64,000 nt of DNA from Rhizobium sp. CG5 (GTDB lineage Bacteria; Pseudomonadota; Alphaproteobacteria; Rhizobiales; Rhizobiaceae): contig NZ_JABAEF010000011.1 of NCBI RefSeq assembly GCF_023701945.1, forward strand, positions 124,001 through 188,000. Direction: 5' to 3'. The notes below the pieces were generated by a model. It was not told the DNA's origin, ran no database searches, and saw nothing but the letters and a program-made list of their open reading frames with translations. How positions within the stretch are numbered: position 1 is the stretch's first letter; every line of letters starts with the position of its first letter. Both the position numbers and the translations under genes were made by a program. Shown here piece after piece: positions 35,005-44,209 of this stretch.

Positions 35005-36960
35005 TTAGAACTCTTCCCAGGTATCCTGAGCCACGGCTGCGGCAGAACCGCTACCGAATGCACCGGCGATCTTGCGCCCGAGCGCCCGTGCCGGAGAGGC
35101 GGCCGGTTTGGACGCGCTCGAAGCGGATCTGACCGGCGCTGGTGACGGCATGGCGCGGCTTGCACTCTCGCCCTGTCCGAGATTGAAGCGAGACAAAAGC
35201 TGGTTGAGAGATGCCGCTTCCTTGGCGAGACTGTGACTGGCAGCGGTCGATTGCTCCACCATGGCCGCGTTCTGCTGCGTGCCCTGGTCCATCGTGTTGA
35301 CGGCGGTGTTGATTTCCTGGAGGCCAACCGACTGTTCGCGCGACGATTCCACGATCGCACCGATGTGGCGGTTGATTTCCTGAACTTCCGTGACGATCAC
35401 TTCGAGTGCACGGCCAGTTTCACCGACGAGGTTGACGCCTGAGCGGACATGCTCGCCGGAGGTCGTGATCAGCGCCTTTATCTCTTTCGCAGCCTTTGCA
35501 GACCGTTGCGCCAGTTCACGAACCTCCTGCGCAACAACCGCAAAACCCTTGCCTGCATCTCCGGCACGGGCCGCTTCGACACCGGCGTTCAGCGCCAGAA
35601 GGTTCGTCTGGAACGCTATCTCGTCGATGACGCTGATGATATTGGTGATCTCTCCCGATGAGCGCTCGATTTCGTTCATCGCAGTGACAGCCTGACGCAC
35701 GACCGCGCCGGATTTCTCGGCGCCCGCACGGGCTTTCGCCACAAGGTGTCCGACTTCCTCGGCACGATTGCTGGAGTCCTTCACCGTCGTGGTGATTTCC
35801 TCCAGAGCGGCCGCCGTTTCCTCAACAGACGCCGCCTGTTGCTCGGTGCGCTTCGAAAGATCGTCTGCAGCCGACCGGATCTCATTGGCGCCGGCGTCGA
35901 TGCCACGGGCATTCTGACCCACGGCATGCAGGGCGTCGTTAAGATTGCCGATCGAGCCATTGAAGTTGCTGCGCAGGCCATCCAGATGGGCAACGAATGG
36001 TGTCTCGATACGATAGGCGACATCACCATCGGAAAGACGGTCGAGGGCCTTTGCCAATTGATCGACGGCAAATTGCGTGTCCGCTGCCTCTTTCGCCTTC
36101 TGGGCTTCGCGTTCGATACGTTCTTTTTCCGACATGCTGCGGTTGGCTTCAGCTTCTTTTTCCAGGCGGCTGCGCTCAAGCGCATTGTCACGGAAAACGG
36201 AAACGGCCTTGGCCATATGGCCAACCTCATCCTTGCGATCCTGTCCCTCGACAAGCGCTTCGGTCTGCCCCTGAGCGAGTGAGATCATGCGTTCGCGCAG
36301 GCGTGCGATCGGGGTCGTAATGCCTTTCGTGGCGACGACAAGTGAGGCCAGAATTCCGAGCGCGAACGCGAGGCCGATCACGGCAAGAGACGTCAAGATC
36401 GTAGAATTGGTCTGGTCGGAGAGTTCATCGCTTCTGGTTCCAACCGCTTTTCTGATTTTGTCCAACGACGTCGCTATGTCGGCCGTCAGCGGCAGGACCA
36501 GGGCATCTGCTTTCGCCAATGCGGCTCTTGCCCCCTCGTCCTGATCCACCTGCCCCAGTTGGACCGCTTGGTCGGTCAGGGCAACAACGTCATTTGCTCT
36601 TGCGATGAACGCATCGATAGTCGCGCTTTCCTGAGGAAGGAGTTCTTTGACGCTTCGAAACCGGTCGAAAAGCTTCGACTTGCTGTCATTGTAAAAGTCA
36701 ACCGCCGTCTTCATGGCTGGATCTTGCCCGGGATAGACGAGGATCTGATAGGCACCATAAGCGACTGCGGACAAATTCCGGTTTGCCCGCGACATCTCGA
36801 CAGTTGCCGCATTGTCATTGGCAATGAAGTCGGAATACTGGGTGTCTGCGGCCTTGTAACGGCTGGAAACGAAAGCCGTGGCGCTCACCCCGACAATGCA
36901 AAGCGGAATAATCAGCGATAGAATTTTTGTACGAATACTCGTATTTTTAAGAAAAGACAT
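35005..36960 (-). CDS. Methyl-accepting chemotaxis protein
   Basis: A 651-residue transmembrane chemoreceptor. The first membrane helix is at about 12-32 and the second near 190-210, with a helical periplasmic sensor between them. A HAMP domain and a second HAMP-like segment follow, then the long antiparallel signalling coiled coil with the hairpin tip EIAFQTNLLALNAGVEAARAG that contacts CheA and CheW. The C-terminus ends DTWEEF, matching the xWxxF pentapeptide that tethers CheR and CheB. GAGGAACA precedes the ATG. No other chemotaxis gene is near, so it is an orphan receptor whose ligand is unknown. Confidence 0.93.
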   Translation of the reverse strand: MSFLKNTSIRTKILSLIIPLCIVGVSATAFVSSRYKAADTQYSDFIANDNAATVEMSRANRNLSAVAYGAYQILVYPGQDPAMKTAVDFYNDSKSKLFDRFRSVKELLPQESATIDAFIARANDVVALTDQAVQLGQVDQDEGARAALAKADALVLPLTADIATSLDKIRKAVGTRSDELSDQTNSTILTSLAVIGLAFALGILASLVVATKGITTPIARLRERMISLAQGQTEALVEGQDRKDEVGHMAKAVSVFRDNALERSRLEKEAEANRSMSEKERIEREAQKAKEAADTQFAVDQLAKALDRLSDGDVAYRIETPFVAHLDGLRSNFNGSIGNLNDALHAVGQNARGIDAGANEIRSAADDLSKRTEQQAASVEETAAALEEITTTVKDSSNRAEEVGHLVAKARAGAEKSGAVVRQAVTAMNEIERSSGEITNIISVIDEIAFQTNLLALNAGVEAARAGDAGKGFAVVAQEVRELAQRSAKAAKEIKALITTSGEHVRSGVNLVGETGRALEVIVTEVQEINRHIGAIVESSREQSVGLQEINTAVNTMDQGTQQNAAMVEQSTAASHSLAKEAASLNQLLSRFNLGQGESASRAMPSPAPVRSASSASKPAASPARALGRKIAGAFGSGSAAAVAQDTWEEF

Positions 36961-37416
36961 TGTTCCTCACGGTTAAATTTGTGCGTCAAGACCCACCAGC
37001 TCACATAGCGCCATGACGGAGCAATGGACCGGGCAATTTTCATAGGGTGGGAGTCGCAGATGGAGTGCTTCATGACAGAAGAGTATGCCGTCATGGCAAC
37101 CTGGGTCGATGTTCTGCCGATCACAGATTAGAAATTTGTAGTTTAAATACAATTAACATTAGCAACACGGTCGGGTAGACACTGCTGCAACGCATCAAAA
37201 GGGTTCTGACCTGGCAAGAGAGTACCGTTAAACAGCCGCCATCATGGCGTTGTACTCAAAAGACTTATGCAATCTCGGGTTCATGTCATGCCCTCAGACC
37301 GTGATGGCGCGACGATCGCAGCATCTTTTCGTGCCGCAGCTATGGCTATGGACTGACACCGAAATCGCATTCAAGTGGCGGAAAGCAGCGTCTTGGCCGC
37401 ATCTCAAAAAACGCAC
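36961..37416. other. 456-nt intergenic region, relatively AT-rich
   Basis: It separates the chemoreceptor from the carrier gene; both are leftward, so it should hold the chemoreceptor promoter and the 3' end of the carrier transcript. The stretch 37130-37165 is notably AT-rich (TTTGTAGTTTAAATACAATTAAC). A 35-codon rightward frame (37024-37131) is open but not convincing. No terminator or operator could be named. Confidence 0.35.
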
Positions 37417-38673
37417 CTATTGGATGGCAAGAACAGCAAGCGATGCCGCGAGCGCCGGCACCATCGCCACGATACCGATCTTCATGAATGTCCAGGCTCC
37501 AATCTGCAGCCCTTCGCGGCGAAGCGCAGAGAGCCAGAGAATCGTTGCCAGCGACCCGGTAACGGAAAGATTGGGACCAAGATCGACGCCAATGAGCACC
37601 GCGCCAGCGATCTTGTCGGAAACCTGCGCCAGTTGGACGGTACTTCCGGCGACAAGCCCGGCGGGCAGATTATTGACGAGATTGGAAAACAGGGCCACGA
37701 CCACCCCTGCGCCAGCAGCGGCCCATGTTGGAGAGGAGGAGGCCTGACGGGAAAGGTGCTGCGCCAGCGTGTCGATCAGTCCCGTCTGGCTCAATGCCTC
37801 GACGACGACAAACAGTCCGGCGACAAGCGGCAAGACGCTCCACGAGACACCTTTCAGCGTCGCGGCAGGACTTTTCCGCGTGATGATCAGGATTGCCCCA
37901 ACTGCCATGCAACCGGAGAGAAAGGTTGGAAGCCCAAGATCGAAATGCAGGGCGGATGCGGCAAGCATTATGACGGCCGTCCCACACAATGCAAAACCAG
38001 TCAGCTTTGCGCTGGGCGACAATGGCACGGGCTTAACGTCGGAGGAGACGCTATCGGCCGTGATGACAGAGCGCTGGGTCCAGTACAATGCAAGGAATGT
38101 CACGACAATGGCGACGATCGAAGGCAGGCCAAAGGTTGCAAGCCATCGCGATAGCGGCGGCATATCCCCACCCCCGAAAATCACCAGATTGGCTGGATTG
38201 GAGATGGGCAGGACGAAGCTGGCCGCATTGGCGATGAAGGCGCAGATGAGGAGATAGGGCATCGGGTCCCGTACCTTTGCCGCCCGGCAAGCCGCATAGA
38301 CAGCCGGCGTCAGCACCACTGCCGTCGCATCATTCGACAGGAATGCAGTGACGCAAATGCCGACGGCGTAGATCAACACGAAAAGACGCCTGGGCGATCC
38401 CTTGGCCTGGGCCGTGGCGATCGAGGCCAGCCAGTCGAACAGGCCCTCCTGGCGCGCGAGCTCGGAGAGCAACATCATACCGATCAAAAACAGGTAGACG
38501 TCAATGCCCTTGGCCACGCCTGCCCAGGCATCGTCTGGACCGATGAGCCGGAATCCGACAAGCAGAAGCGCGCCGAGTACCGCCCAGATGGCTTCCGGCC
38601 AAGCGAAGGGTCTGGTGATCACACCGAGTGCGGTCAGCCCGGCGATGCCCCATGTCATGGTCAGTGCATTCAT
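37417..38673 (-). CDS. ArsB/CitM-superfamily anion transporter
   Basis: A 418-residue membrane protein of the ion-transporter superfamily (ArsB, NhaD, SLC13-like) with about 11-12 helices. Features include FLIGMMLLSELARQEGLFDWLA, the hairpin SNDATAVVLTPAVY that is strongly conserved in ArsB-type carriers, and a second copy NPANLVIFGGG / VNNLPAGLVAGS. Members export arsenite or transport oxyanions or dicarboxylates. No arsR, arsC or arsH lies nearby, so arsenite specificity is doubtful. It follows an MFS gene by 45 nt in a three-gene leftward set divergent from a two-component system. Confidence 0.82.
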   Translation of the reverse strand: MNALTMTWGIAGLTALGVITRPFAWPEAIWAVLGALLLVGFRLIGPDDAWAGVAKGIDVYLFLIGMMLLSELARQEGLFDWLASIATAQAKGSPRRLFVLIYAVGICVTAFLSNDATAVVLTPAVYAACRAAKVRDPMPYLLICAFIANAASFVLPISNPANLVIFGGGDMPPLSRWLATFGLPSIVAIVVTFLALYWTQRSVITADSVSSDVKPVPLSPSAKLTGFALCGTAVIMLAASALHFDLGLPTFLSGCMAVGAILIITRKSPAATLKGVSWSVLPLVAGLFVVVEALSQTGLIDTLAQHLSRQASSSPTWAAAGAGVVVALFSNLVNNLPAGLVAGSTVQLAQVSDKIAGAVLIGVDLGPNLSVTGSLATILWLSALRREGLQIGAWTFMKIGIVAMVPALAASLAVLAIQ

Positions 38674-38718
38674 TGTGTTTCCAGACAGAGTTTTGCAGCA
38701 GGCGCCGACACGTCGCCA

Positions 38719-39960
38719 TCAGCGATTGGCCGGGGCATTCATATCGTTCTTTTGTGGAGGAGCAATGCTGTCTCGACCGATCAGGAAGGCAGCGAGAGCC
38801 AACACGGCAACGCCGCCATGGACCCAGTAGGCAAGCCCGTAGCCGCCGATGTCCGTCAGCCAGCCGGCGACAATATTGCTGAGTGATGCCCCGAGCCCCT
38901 GTATGGTCATCACCGTGGCGAGACCAACATTGAACCGCCCGGTGCCGGCAAGCAGGCGTTCCACCGCAACCGGGGTTGCGATGCCGATCAGGCCCGCACC
39001 AATCCCGTCCAGGATCTGGACGGGGAAGATGACGGCAAAATCCGTGAATGAGCCGGCAATCGCGCCGCGGATCGGCAGGGCCAGCAATCCGATGACGAAA
39101 ATGCTCGCCAGGCCAAAGCGCCGGATAAGAAACGGTGCGGCAAGCGCCATGACGATCATTGCAAGCTGAGAAACGCCGGTGGTCACCGCCGTCGTGCGGA
39201 ATGGCGTGCCGAGCTGGATGGAAAAATCCTGGGCAATCAGGCGGCTGATCGGCGCATTGCCGAAGTGAAAGATCATTAGCGTCACGGCAAGCAGAATAAG
39301 TCCCTTGCTGCCGACCAGGATCGAGTACCCGGATGGCCCCGGCGCGCCATCATCATGCGCCAATCCCCGCGCCACGTCGTGGTCGATCTTGTCGGGGTCG
39401 ATTGCGAGCACCGCGAAGACGGCGGCGATTGCCGTCAGGACCATAAGACCGATCACCCCGTTCAAGCCGAAGGCAACCGTCGCTGCATACATGCCGGCAA
39501 GTGAGGCAACATTGCCAAGGTGGTTCCAGAACTCGTTTCGAGCCACCTGATGCGAAAACTGCCTTTCACCGACAAGTCCCAGCGTCAGCCCCATCAATGC
39601 CGGACCGACGATGGCACCGACAATGGCTGTCGCAGACTGGCCGCCGAAGACTGAAGCGTTGCCGGGACTGGCAAGCGTCCACAAGGCCGCTGCGGTGACC
39701 AGGACGACCGGGATGATGATCAGCATCCGTTTGCGGCGCGATGCGTCGACCCAGGCCCCGAACAGCGGCGTGGCGATCATGCCCAGCACGCCACCGATCG
39801 TAGCGATGATACCGAGCGTCATCGGTGACCAGCCATGGGTGGCAAGAAAGCCGTCGAGAAACGGACCGAGGCCGTCGCGCGCATCGGCAAGGAAGAAATT
39901 GAGGAAGGCTAGCGCCACCAATGATCGATCGGTCAGGCCTGTCCGTGAGGTGGTCTGCAT
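38719..39960 (-). CDS. MFS transporter
   Basis: A 413-residue major facilitator with about 12 helices. The loop-2/3 motif reads GAWVDASRRKRML (the 'GxxxDRxGRR' type). The N-terminal half (LAFLNFFLADARDGLGPFLDGFL) resembles a subgroup common in proteobacteria and annotated only as MFS transporter. AAGGAGAGG precedes the ATG at 39960. It probably exports a toxic compound. It lies between the OB-fold protein gene and the ArsB-like gene on the same strand. Confidence 0.88.
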   Translation of the reverse strand: MQTTSRTGLTDRSLVALAFLNFFLADARDGLGPFLDGFLATHGWSPMTLGIIATIGGVLGMIATPLFGAWVDASRRKRMLIIIPVVLVTAAALWTLASPGNASVFGGQSATAIVGAIVGPALMGLTLGLVGERQFSHQVARNEFWNHLGNVASLAGMYAATVAFGLNGVIGLMVLTAIAAVFAVLAIDPDKIDHDVARGLAHDDGAPGPSGYSILVGSKGLILLAVTLMIFHFGNAPISRLIAQDFSIQLGTPFRTTAVTTGVSQLAMIVMALAAPFLIRRFGLASIFVIGLLALPIRGAIAGSFTDFAVIFPVQILDGIGAGLIGIATPVAVERLLAGTGRFNVGLATVMTIQGLGASLSNIVAGWLTDIGGYGLAYWVHGGVAVLALAAFLIGRDSIAPPQKNDMNAPANR

Positions 39961-40066
39961 GCCGGCCTCTCCTTGCACTTTGCGTTATGGGTTGATGGCC
40001 GCCAGGAACGGGCAACGGATGTCAAAGTTCCAGGCGGCCGTTTGGGCGATCAGGACCCCGAGGTCG

Positions 40067-40582
40067 TCAGGGCCGGCCATGGCTCGGCATGTCTTCCGAC
40101 GGGCCATGGCGCGGTGGCCCACCAGCCGGTCCAAGCGCTTCGACGCTGCCATCCTGGCGAACGATGTAGCTCGCATGCAGGAAACCCCGCTCGAAACGGC
40201 CCTGGACGCTGATGGCTTCATTGAGATCGACCAGCTTGCCATCGTCACCGGCGGCCCCGGCGTCGACCAGCGCGCGGCCGCTGTCATCCTGAACGATGAA
40301 CTTGTTGCCGAACACCTCCGCTACCTTGCCTTTGACGGTCACCAAGCCCCAGGCGGGCATCGCCGAAATCGCAACCGGCGTCATGGGGGCGAGCTCCATG
40401 CTGGGACGGGTCAGTTTCACCGCACCGGCACCGGCCACTGCTCCGAGCGTCAGGATGGCGAAGGCTGCCACGCCGAATGCCGCCAGACGCGTCCTCTTTC
40501 CGTGCGGTGGTTTTGGCGGGTGCGGCTTGTCGGTAACGGTTTCGTTGTGATTGGTGGAAGCGTTGTGGTCTTCGGTTGACAT
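40067..40582 (-). CDS. Membrane-anchored OB-fold (BOF/YgiW-like) protein
   Basis: 171 residues. A short cytoplasmic head is followed by one membrane helix (AAFGVAAFAILTLGAVAGAGAV) and a domain (VKGKVAEVFGNKFIVQDDSGRALVD, then LNEAISVQGRFERGFLHASYIV) that matches the bacterial OB fold of YgiW/YdeI proteins. YgiW-type proteins are usually periplasmic and stress-related. In E. coli ygiW lies divergent from the qseBC two-component genes; here the gene is likewise divergent from an OmpR-type regulator and kinase. The C-terminal tail is Pro/His-rich. Confidence 0.72.
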   Translation of the reverse strand: MSTEDHNASTNHNETVTDKPHPPKPPHGKRTRLAAFGVAAFAILTLGAVAGAGAVKLTRPSMELAPMTPVAISAMPAWGLVTVKGKVAEVFGNKFIVQDDSGRALVDAGAAGDDGKLVDLNEAISVQGRFERGFLHASYIVRQDGSVEALGPAGGPPRHGPSEDMPSHGRP

Positions 40583-40639
40583 TTCGTTCTCCTGTTCTGG
40601 TTTGACGAGAGAACTTTATCGGTACATTGCCACCACAAG

Positions 40640-40659
40640 CCTGAACCTCACGGTTCAGG
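40640..40659. promoter_or_regulatory. Palindrome CCTGAACC-TCAC-GGTTCAGG in divergent promoter
   Basis: A perfect 8-bp inverted repeat with a 4-nt spacer lies between the leftward OB-fold gene and the rightward response regulator gene. The region right of it also contains GGTT-type half repeats (GGTTCAGG, TTGGTTGGCTTAAC). A site here could serve autoregulation by the OmpR-type regulator or control both directions. Confidence 0.5.
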
Positions 40660-40717
40660 TTGAGTTAAGCTTGGTTGGCTTAACAATGAGCGCTTGCCAG
40701 GCAGAAACGGACCCCAG

Positions 40718-41380
40718 ATGCGCGTGCTTCTTGTCGAAGACGACACCGATCTATCGAAACGCATTGCCGCCAGCCTGCGCGCGGAAAATTTCGTCGTCGA
40801 CATCGCCCGGAACGGCGAGGATGCCCAGCATGCCGGCCTCACCGAATTCTACGACGTCGCAGTGCTGGACCTTGGGCTGCCGAAAATCGATGGCGTGTCC
40901 GTCCTCAAATCCTGGCGGGCTGCCGAGCGCACCTTTCCGGTGCTCATCTTGACAGCCCGCGACGGATGGCCTGACAAGGTCGAAAGCTTCAAGGCAGGCG
41001 CGGACGATTTTCTGACCAAGCCGTTCAAGGTCGAGGAACTGGTACTGCGGCTGCGTGCCCTCGTCCGGCGCTCGACCGGACACGCCACCCCGAAGATCAC
41101 CTGCGGTCCCTTGGCATTCGATGCCCAACTCGGCACGTTCGAACTCAGCGGCTTGCCATTGAAACTGACCGCCCTGGAATGGCGGGTCTTGTCCTGTCTG
41201 ATGCTTCGAAAGGGTATCATCGTCGATCGGCGCGAGCTGATCGAAAGGGTTTACGATGGCGATGCCGAGGTCGATTCCAATTCGATCGAAGTGATTGTCG
41301 CCAGATTGCGTCGAAAGATCGGGGCGGAATTGGTCGAGACGGTGCGTGGACGCGGCTATATGCTGACAGGCGCACCATGA
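40718..41380 (+). CDS. OmpR-family response regulator (QseB/FeuP-like)
   Basis: A 220-residue regulator. The receiver domain has D8-D9, phospho-acceptor D51 (VLDLGLPKIDG) and the switch Lys in LTKPF. The C-terminal winged helix of the OmpR/PhoB type is complete (LTALEWRVLSCLM, SNSIEVIVARLRRKIG, VRGRGYML). The start at 40718 gives the standard MRVLLVEDD opening. It resembles both E. coli QseB and rhizobial FeuP in type. It is coupled to the kinase by an ATGA overlap and probably controls the divergent OB-fold/MFS/ArsB-like genes. Confidence 0.93.
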   Translation: MRVLLVEDDTDLSKRIAASLRAENFVVDIARNGEDAQHAGLTEFYDVAVLDLGLPKIDGVSVLKSWRAAERTFPVLILTARDGWPDKVESFKAGADDFLTKPFKVEELVLRLRALVRRSTGHATPKITCGPLAFDAQLGTFELSGLPLKLTALEWRVLSCLMLRKGIIVDRRELIERVYDGDAEVDSNSIEVIVARLRRKIGAELVETVRGRGYMLTGAP

Positions 41381-42759
41381 TTGGCGTTGAATTCTTCAAA
41401 CGCGCATCGATCTCAAGGCGCCTTGTCGGATTTTCGCTCGTCTTCGTGACGGCGACGGTCATCGTTGCGTCGGCCATTCTCTATCTGATCGTTGCCGGTG
41501 TGGTTCGCGAGCAGATCGACCAGCGGCTGGACACGCAGATCGAAGGGCTGCGTGGCGCGCTTTCGGTCAACGCGGACGGAACTGTGGTGCTCGCAAGCTC
41601 GCTGGACGGACCGCCATTCGACCGTCTGGGCTCGGGATGGTACTGGCAGGTCACGGGCAACCAACAGCACATCACCTCAAGATCGCTTGCCGGCCAGAGC
41701 ATCGACAACCCTCCCCGCCCGTTCGACTGGCGGCACGTCTTTGGGGGAGAACCACAACCAGCCGACGGCGTACAGTTCCGTGGAGACGAACTTTACATCC
41801 GCGTCGCAGCGGCTGGCATCGGCGGAAAGGCGGTTGAAATCACCGTTACGGCGCCGCAATCGGCGCTCACCGCACCGGCGCGGCGCGCACTCTTATGGCT
41901 GATCCCCACCATGGCGGTGTTGGGCACCGTTTTGGTGGCAGGTGTCTTGCTGCAGGTACGTTACGGTTTGCGCCCTCTTCGACAACTGACCTCGAACGTC
42001 TCGGAAATCACCTCTGGCAATCTGCCGAGACTGCCCGATATCGACGTGGAAGAGTTGCGTCCGGTTGCCCGGGAAATCAACCGCCTGGTCGATCAAAACG
42101 CCCAGCGGCTCATCGACACGCGCCTGCACTTTGCCAACCTCGCCCACGGTCTCAAAACGCCGGTTGCCAGTCTTTCGCTGGCGCTCAATTTCGGCAACGA
42201 CCCTGAAGGCGAAATGCGCAGCCTGGTTGACAGGATCGACCAGCGTATTCGCCATCATCTCGCCCGTGCCCGAAAAACCGCCGCGGGTGGGACGGGGCTC
42301 AGCACGGCCATCAAACTTCGTATGGATGATCTCATGCTGGTCATGTCGCGGATTTATGCCGACCGAGGCATCACAGCCCATTGCGATGTCGATCCGGACC
42401 TGTCCGTCGCCTGCCCTGGAGAGGATCTTGATGAGATCCTTGGCAATCTGATCGACAATGCATTCAAGTGGGCAACAAGCTCGATCGCCATTTCTGCAAA
42501 GATTGCCGGCAGCGGGATTGTTGTCACGATCGAAGACGACGGCCCTGGCATGGCGCCCGCGACGGTCGCGGAGGCCCTCCTGCCTGGAAGGCGGATGGAT
42601 GAAACGGTTCCAGGTGACGGCTTCGGATTGACGATTGCCAGTGAACTGATCCAGCTCTACGGCGGAACGATTACGCTCTCCAACGCTGCCGACGCGGGGC
42701 TTCATTGCTCTCTTTCGTTGCCGCGAGCGGTCCTCACCGTATTAGGGCCACCAACGTGA
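41377..42759 (+). CDS. Sensor histidine kinase (QseC/FeuQ-like)
   Basis: A 460-residue membrane kinase. Helix 1 lies at about 19-40, a periplasmic domain of about 130 residues follows, helix 2 lies near 176-196, then a HAMP segment. The H box has phospho-acceptor His257 in NLAHGLKTPVASL, a form seen in the PhoQ/FeuQ branch. The ATPase domain has an N box (ILGNLIDNAFKWA) and G boxes (EDDGPGM, GDGFGLTIA). It starts within the regulator's stop codon. The stimulus is unknown. Confidence 0.92.
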   Translation: MIGVEFFKRASISRRLVGFSLVFVTATVIVASAILYLIVAGVVREQIDQRLDTQIEGLRGALSVNADGTVVLASSLDGPPFDRLGSGWYWQVTGNQQHITSRSLAGQSIDNPPRPFDWRHVFGGEPQPADGVQFRGDELYIRVAAAGIGGKAVEITVTAPQSALTAPARRALLWLIPTMAVLGTVLVAGVLLQVRYGLRPLRQLTSNVSEITSGNLPRLPDIDVEELRPVAREINRLVDQNAQRLIDTRLHFANLAHGLKTPVASLSLALNFGNDPEGEMRSLVDRIDQRIRHHLARARKTAAGGTGLSTAIKLRMDDLMLVMSRIYADRGITAHCDVDPDLSVACPGEDLDEILGNLIDNAFKWATSSIAISAKIAGSGIVVTIEDDGPGMAPATVAEALLPGRRMDETVPGDGFGLTIASELIQLYGGTITLSNAADAGLHCSLSLPRAVLTVLGPPT

Positions 42760-43042
42760 CAACAACGAGAATGCTCTGATCCCCAAAGACCAAGACATTC
42801 CCAAAAGTCGGCGGGAGATTGGGGCTCAGGTCACACTGGCTACCCAAAAGTCGCTATCCCAACTTGGTCCAGAAATTCGCCATTGGAGAGCGCGGTCAAG
42901 GGACGGAGCTGGCAGACGAAGGCCGACCCAGCAACCAAGCTGAGGTGGCACAGGTACGCCTTGAACAAATCTGGAGATCTTGTCCCAAGGAGTGGTGTAG
43001 CTTCGGCGCTCGCCGTGCTTTCCGGACAAAGCCGGGAATGGA

Positions 43043-43519
43043 TCAGCTTGCCGGTGGCAGGCTGATGAGCGGATCATCGCTCATCGTGGCGATTGTCTCA
43101 AGTGTCATGTAGCGGGAGCGCTGGACGGCCCATTCATCGTTCTGTTCGAGCAGCAGCGCCCCGACCAGGCGCACGATGGCGTCATCGTTGGGGAAGATGC
43201 CAACGACCTCTGTCCGTCGCTTGATCTCGCCGTTCAATCGCTCAATGGGGTTGGTCGAGTGCAACTTGTTCCAGTACGCCTTAGGAAAGGTCATGTAGGC
43301 GGGCACGTCTGCGCCGGTCTTCGTGCCGACCTCAAGGACCATCAGCTTCTTGGCAGCAAAGCCGATCATCTCCCGGAGCAAATCGGCATCAGCGCTCTTC
43401 TCATTCGCGTGGGCGTGCTTCCACGGGCATAATGTGCTTTCGCCTAATCCTACCGGGCAACGCCGCCAGCGATGATGGCTTCGTGCTTTTTCGTCGCAAG
43501 AATGCTCAAAAGCGCACAA
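43043..43519 (-). mobile_element. Internally deleted IS256-family transposase gene
   Basis: The last 105 or so residues are a clear IS256/Mutator-type transposase C-terminus (AYMTFPKAYWNKLHSTNPIERLN, VVGIFPND, ALLLEQNDEWAVQRSRYM, DDPLISLP). Directly before them, in the same frame, is a piece that looks like the start of such a transposase (DADLLREMIGFAAKKLMVLEVGTKTGA). About 250 codons, including the DDE catalytic residues, are therefore missing by a clean in-frame deletion. The first 35 residues of the frame are not transposase-like. It should be unable to transpose by itself. Terminal inverted repeats could not be identified by eye. Confidence 0.75.
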
Positions 43520-43582
43520 TTACCCAATTGCAACACCGTATGCCCGTCTTCGAAGCTGTGATGGCTCGATTATTCTCAACAA

Positions 43583-44209
43583 TTATTTCGCTTGCACCTG
43601 CCCGGCATAAATCTCGATTGTCTTCGACGCCGACCGAGCACTCTTGTTGGTCATGGCTTGCTGTCGCAAGACCGCCAAAGCGGCCTCGGTGAGGCGCGGA
43701 TCGGCGTCCGTGCGGCCACTGCATTCTTCAATGACGAAGGTGAAATAGCCGCGGTCAAGGGCATCATAGGCGGAAGCGAGCACACAATCGTTGATATCAA
43801 ACCCCAGCAGATGCAGCTCATCAACGCCTTGCGCCATGAGAAAGTCGCGGACCCGTTCATCGTCATTCACCTTGAACACCGATCGCAGGGTTTTATGAAG
43901 TGTCATCTGCGGCTTGCCGGTTGCGGCAATGAATGTCTCAATGACCGGGTCGGACGGGCCGGCATCTTCCTTTGACAGGGTCCATCGGAGTTGCCGCTCG
44001 AACATGGAGCCGACTGGTGCATGAAAGGTTGCAATGAGATAGGCGTCATATTCGGCCCGGCGAACATATTCCCGGATCCGGCCAAGCGTTTCGTGCGCAG
44101 CATGGGCTGTCAGGGTAGCAGGTTGAACGTCGATGACCAAAAGCGCGCGGCGGCTTCCGGCCAGCGGCATCTCAACCATGATGCTGCCATCGTCGGCTTT
44201 CCCCATCAT
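43583..44209 (-). CDS. Isochorismatase-family cysteine hydrolase
   Basis: A 208-residue hydrolase of the isochorismatase-like fold. The catalytic triad can be read as Asp27 (LLVIDVQ), Lys106 (HKTLRSVF) and Cys142 (DINDCVLAS); the cis-peptide before the Cys is usual. Members include nicotinamidase, N-carbamoylsarcosine amidase, ureidoacrylate and biuret amidohydrolases, so hydrolysis of an amide is likely. It is the last gene of the amino-acid ABC operon, whose final permease it overlaps by 4 bp. That suggests it removes ammonia or an acyl group from the imported compound. Confidence 0.85.
   Translation of the reverse strand: MMGKADDGSIMVEMPLAGSRRALLVIDVQPATLTAHAAHETLGRIREYVRRAEYDAYLIATFHAPVGSMFERQLRWTLSKEDAGPSDPVIETFIAATGKPQMTLHKTLRSVFKVNDDERVRDFLMAQGVDELHLLGFDINDCVLASAYDALDRGYFTFVIEECSGRTDADPRLTEAALAVLRQQAMTNKSARSASKTIEIYAGQVQAK

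Noticed and set aside
36059..36160. A stretch of charged heptad-like coding in the chemoreceptor gene, first suspected as a repeat
   Set aside because: It is the ordinary coiled-coil linker between HAMP-like segments, not a nucleotide repeat.
37024..37131. A 35-codon rightward frame in the chemoreceptor-carrier gap
   Set aside because: Too short, ribosome-binding site badly spaced and no family recognised. It could be real, but the sequence does not support it.
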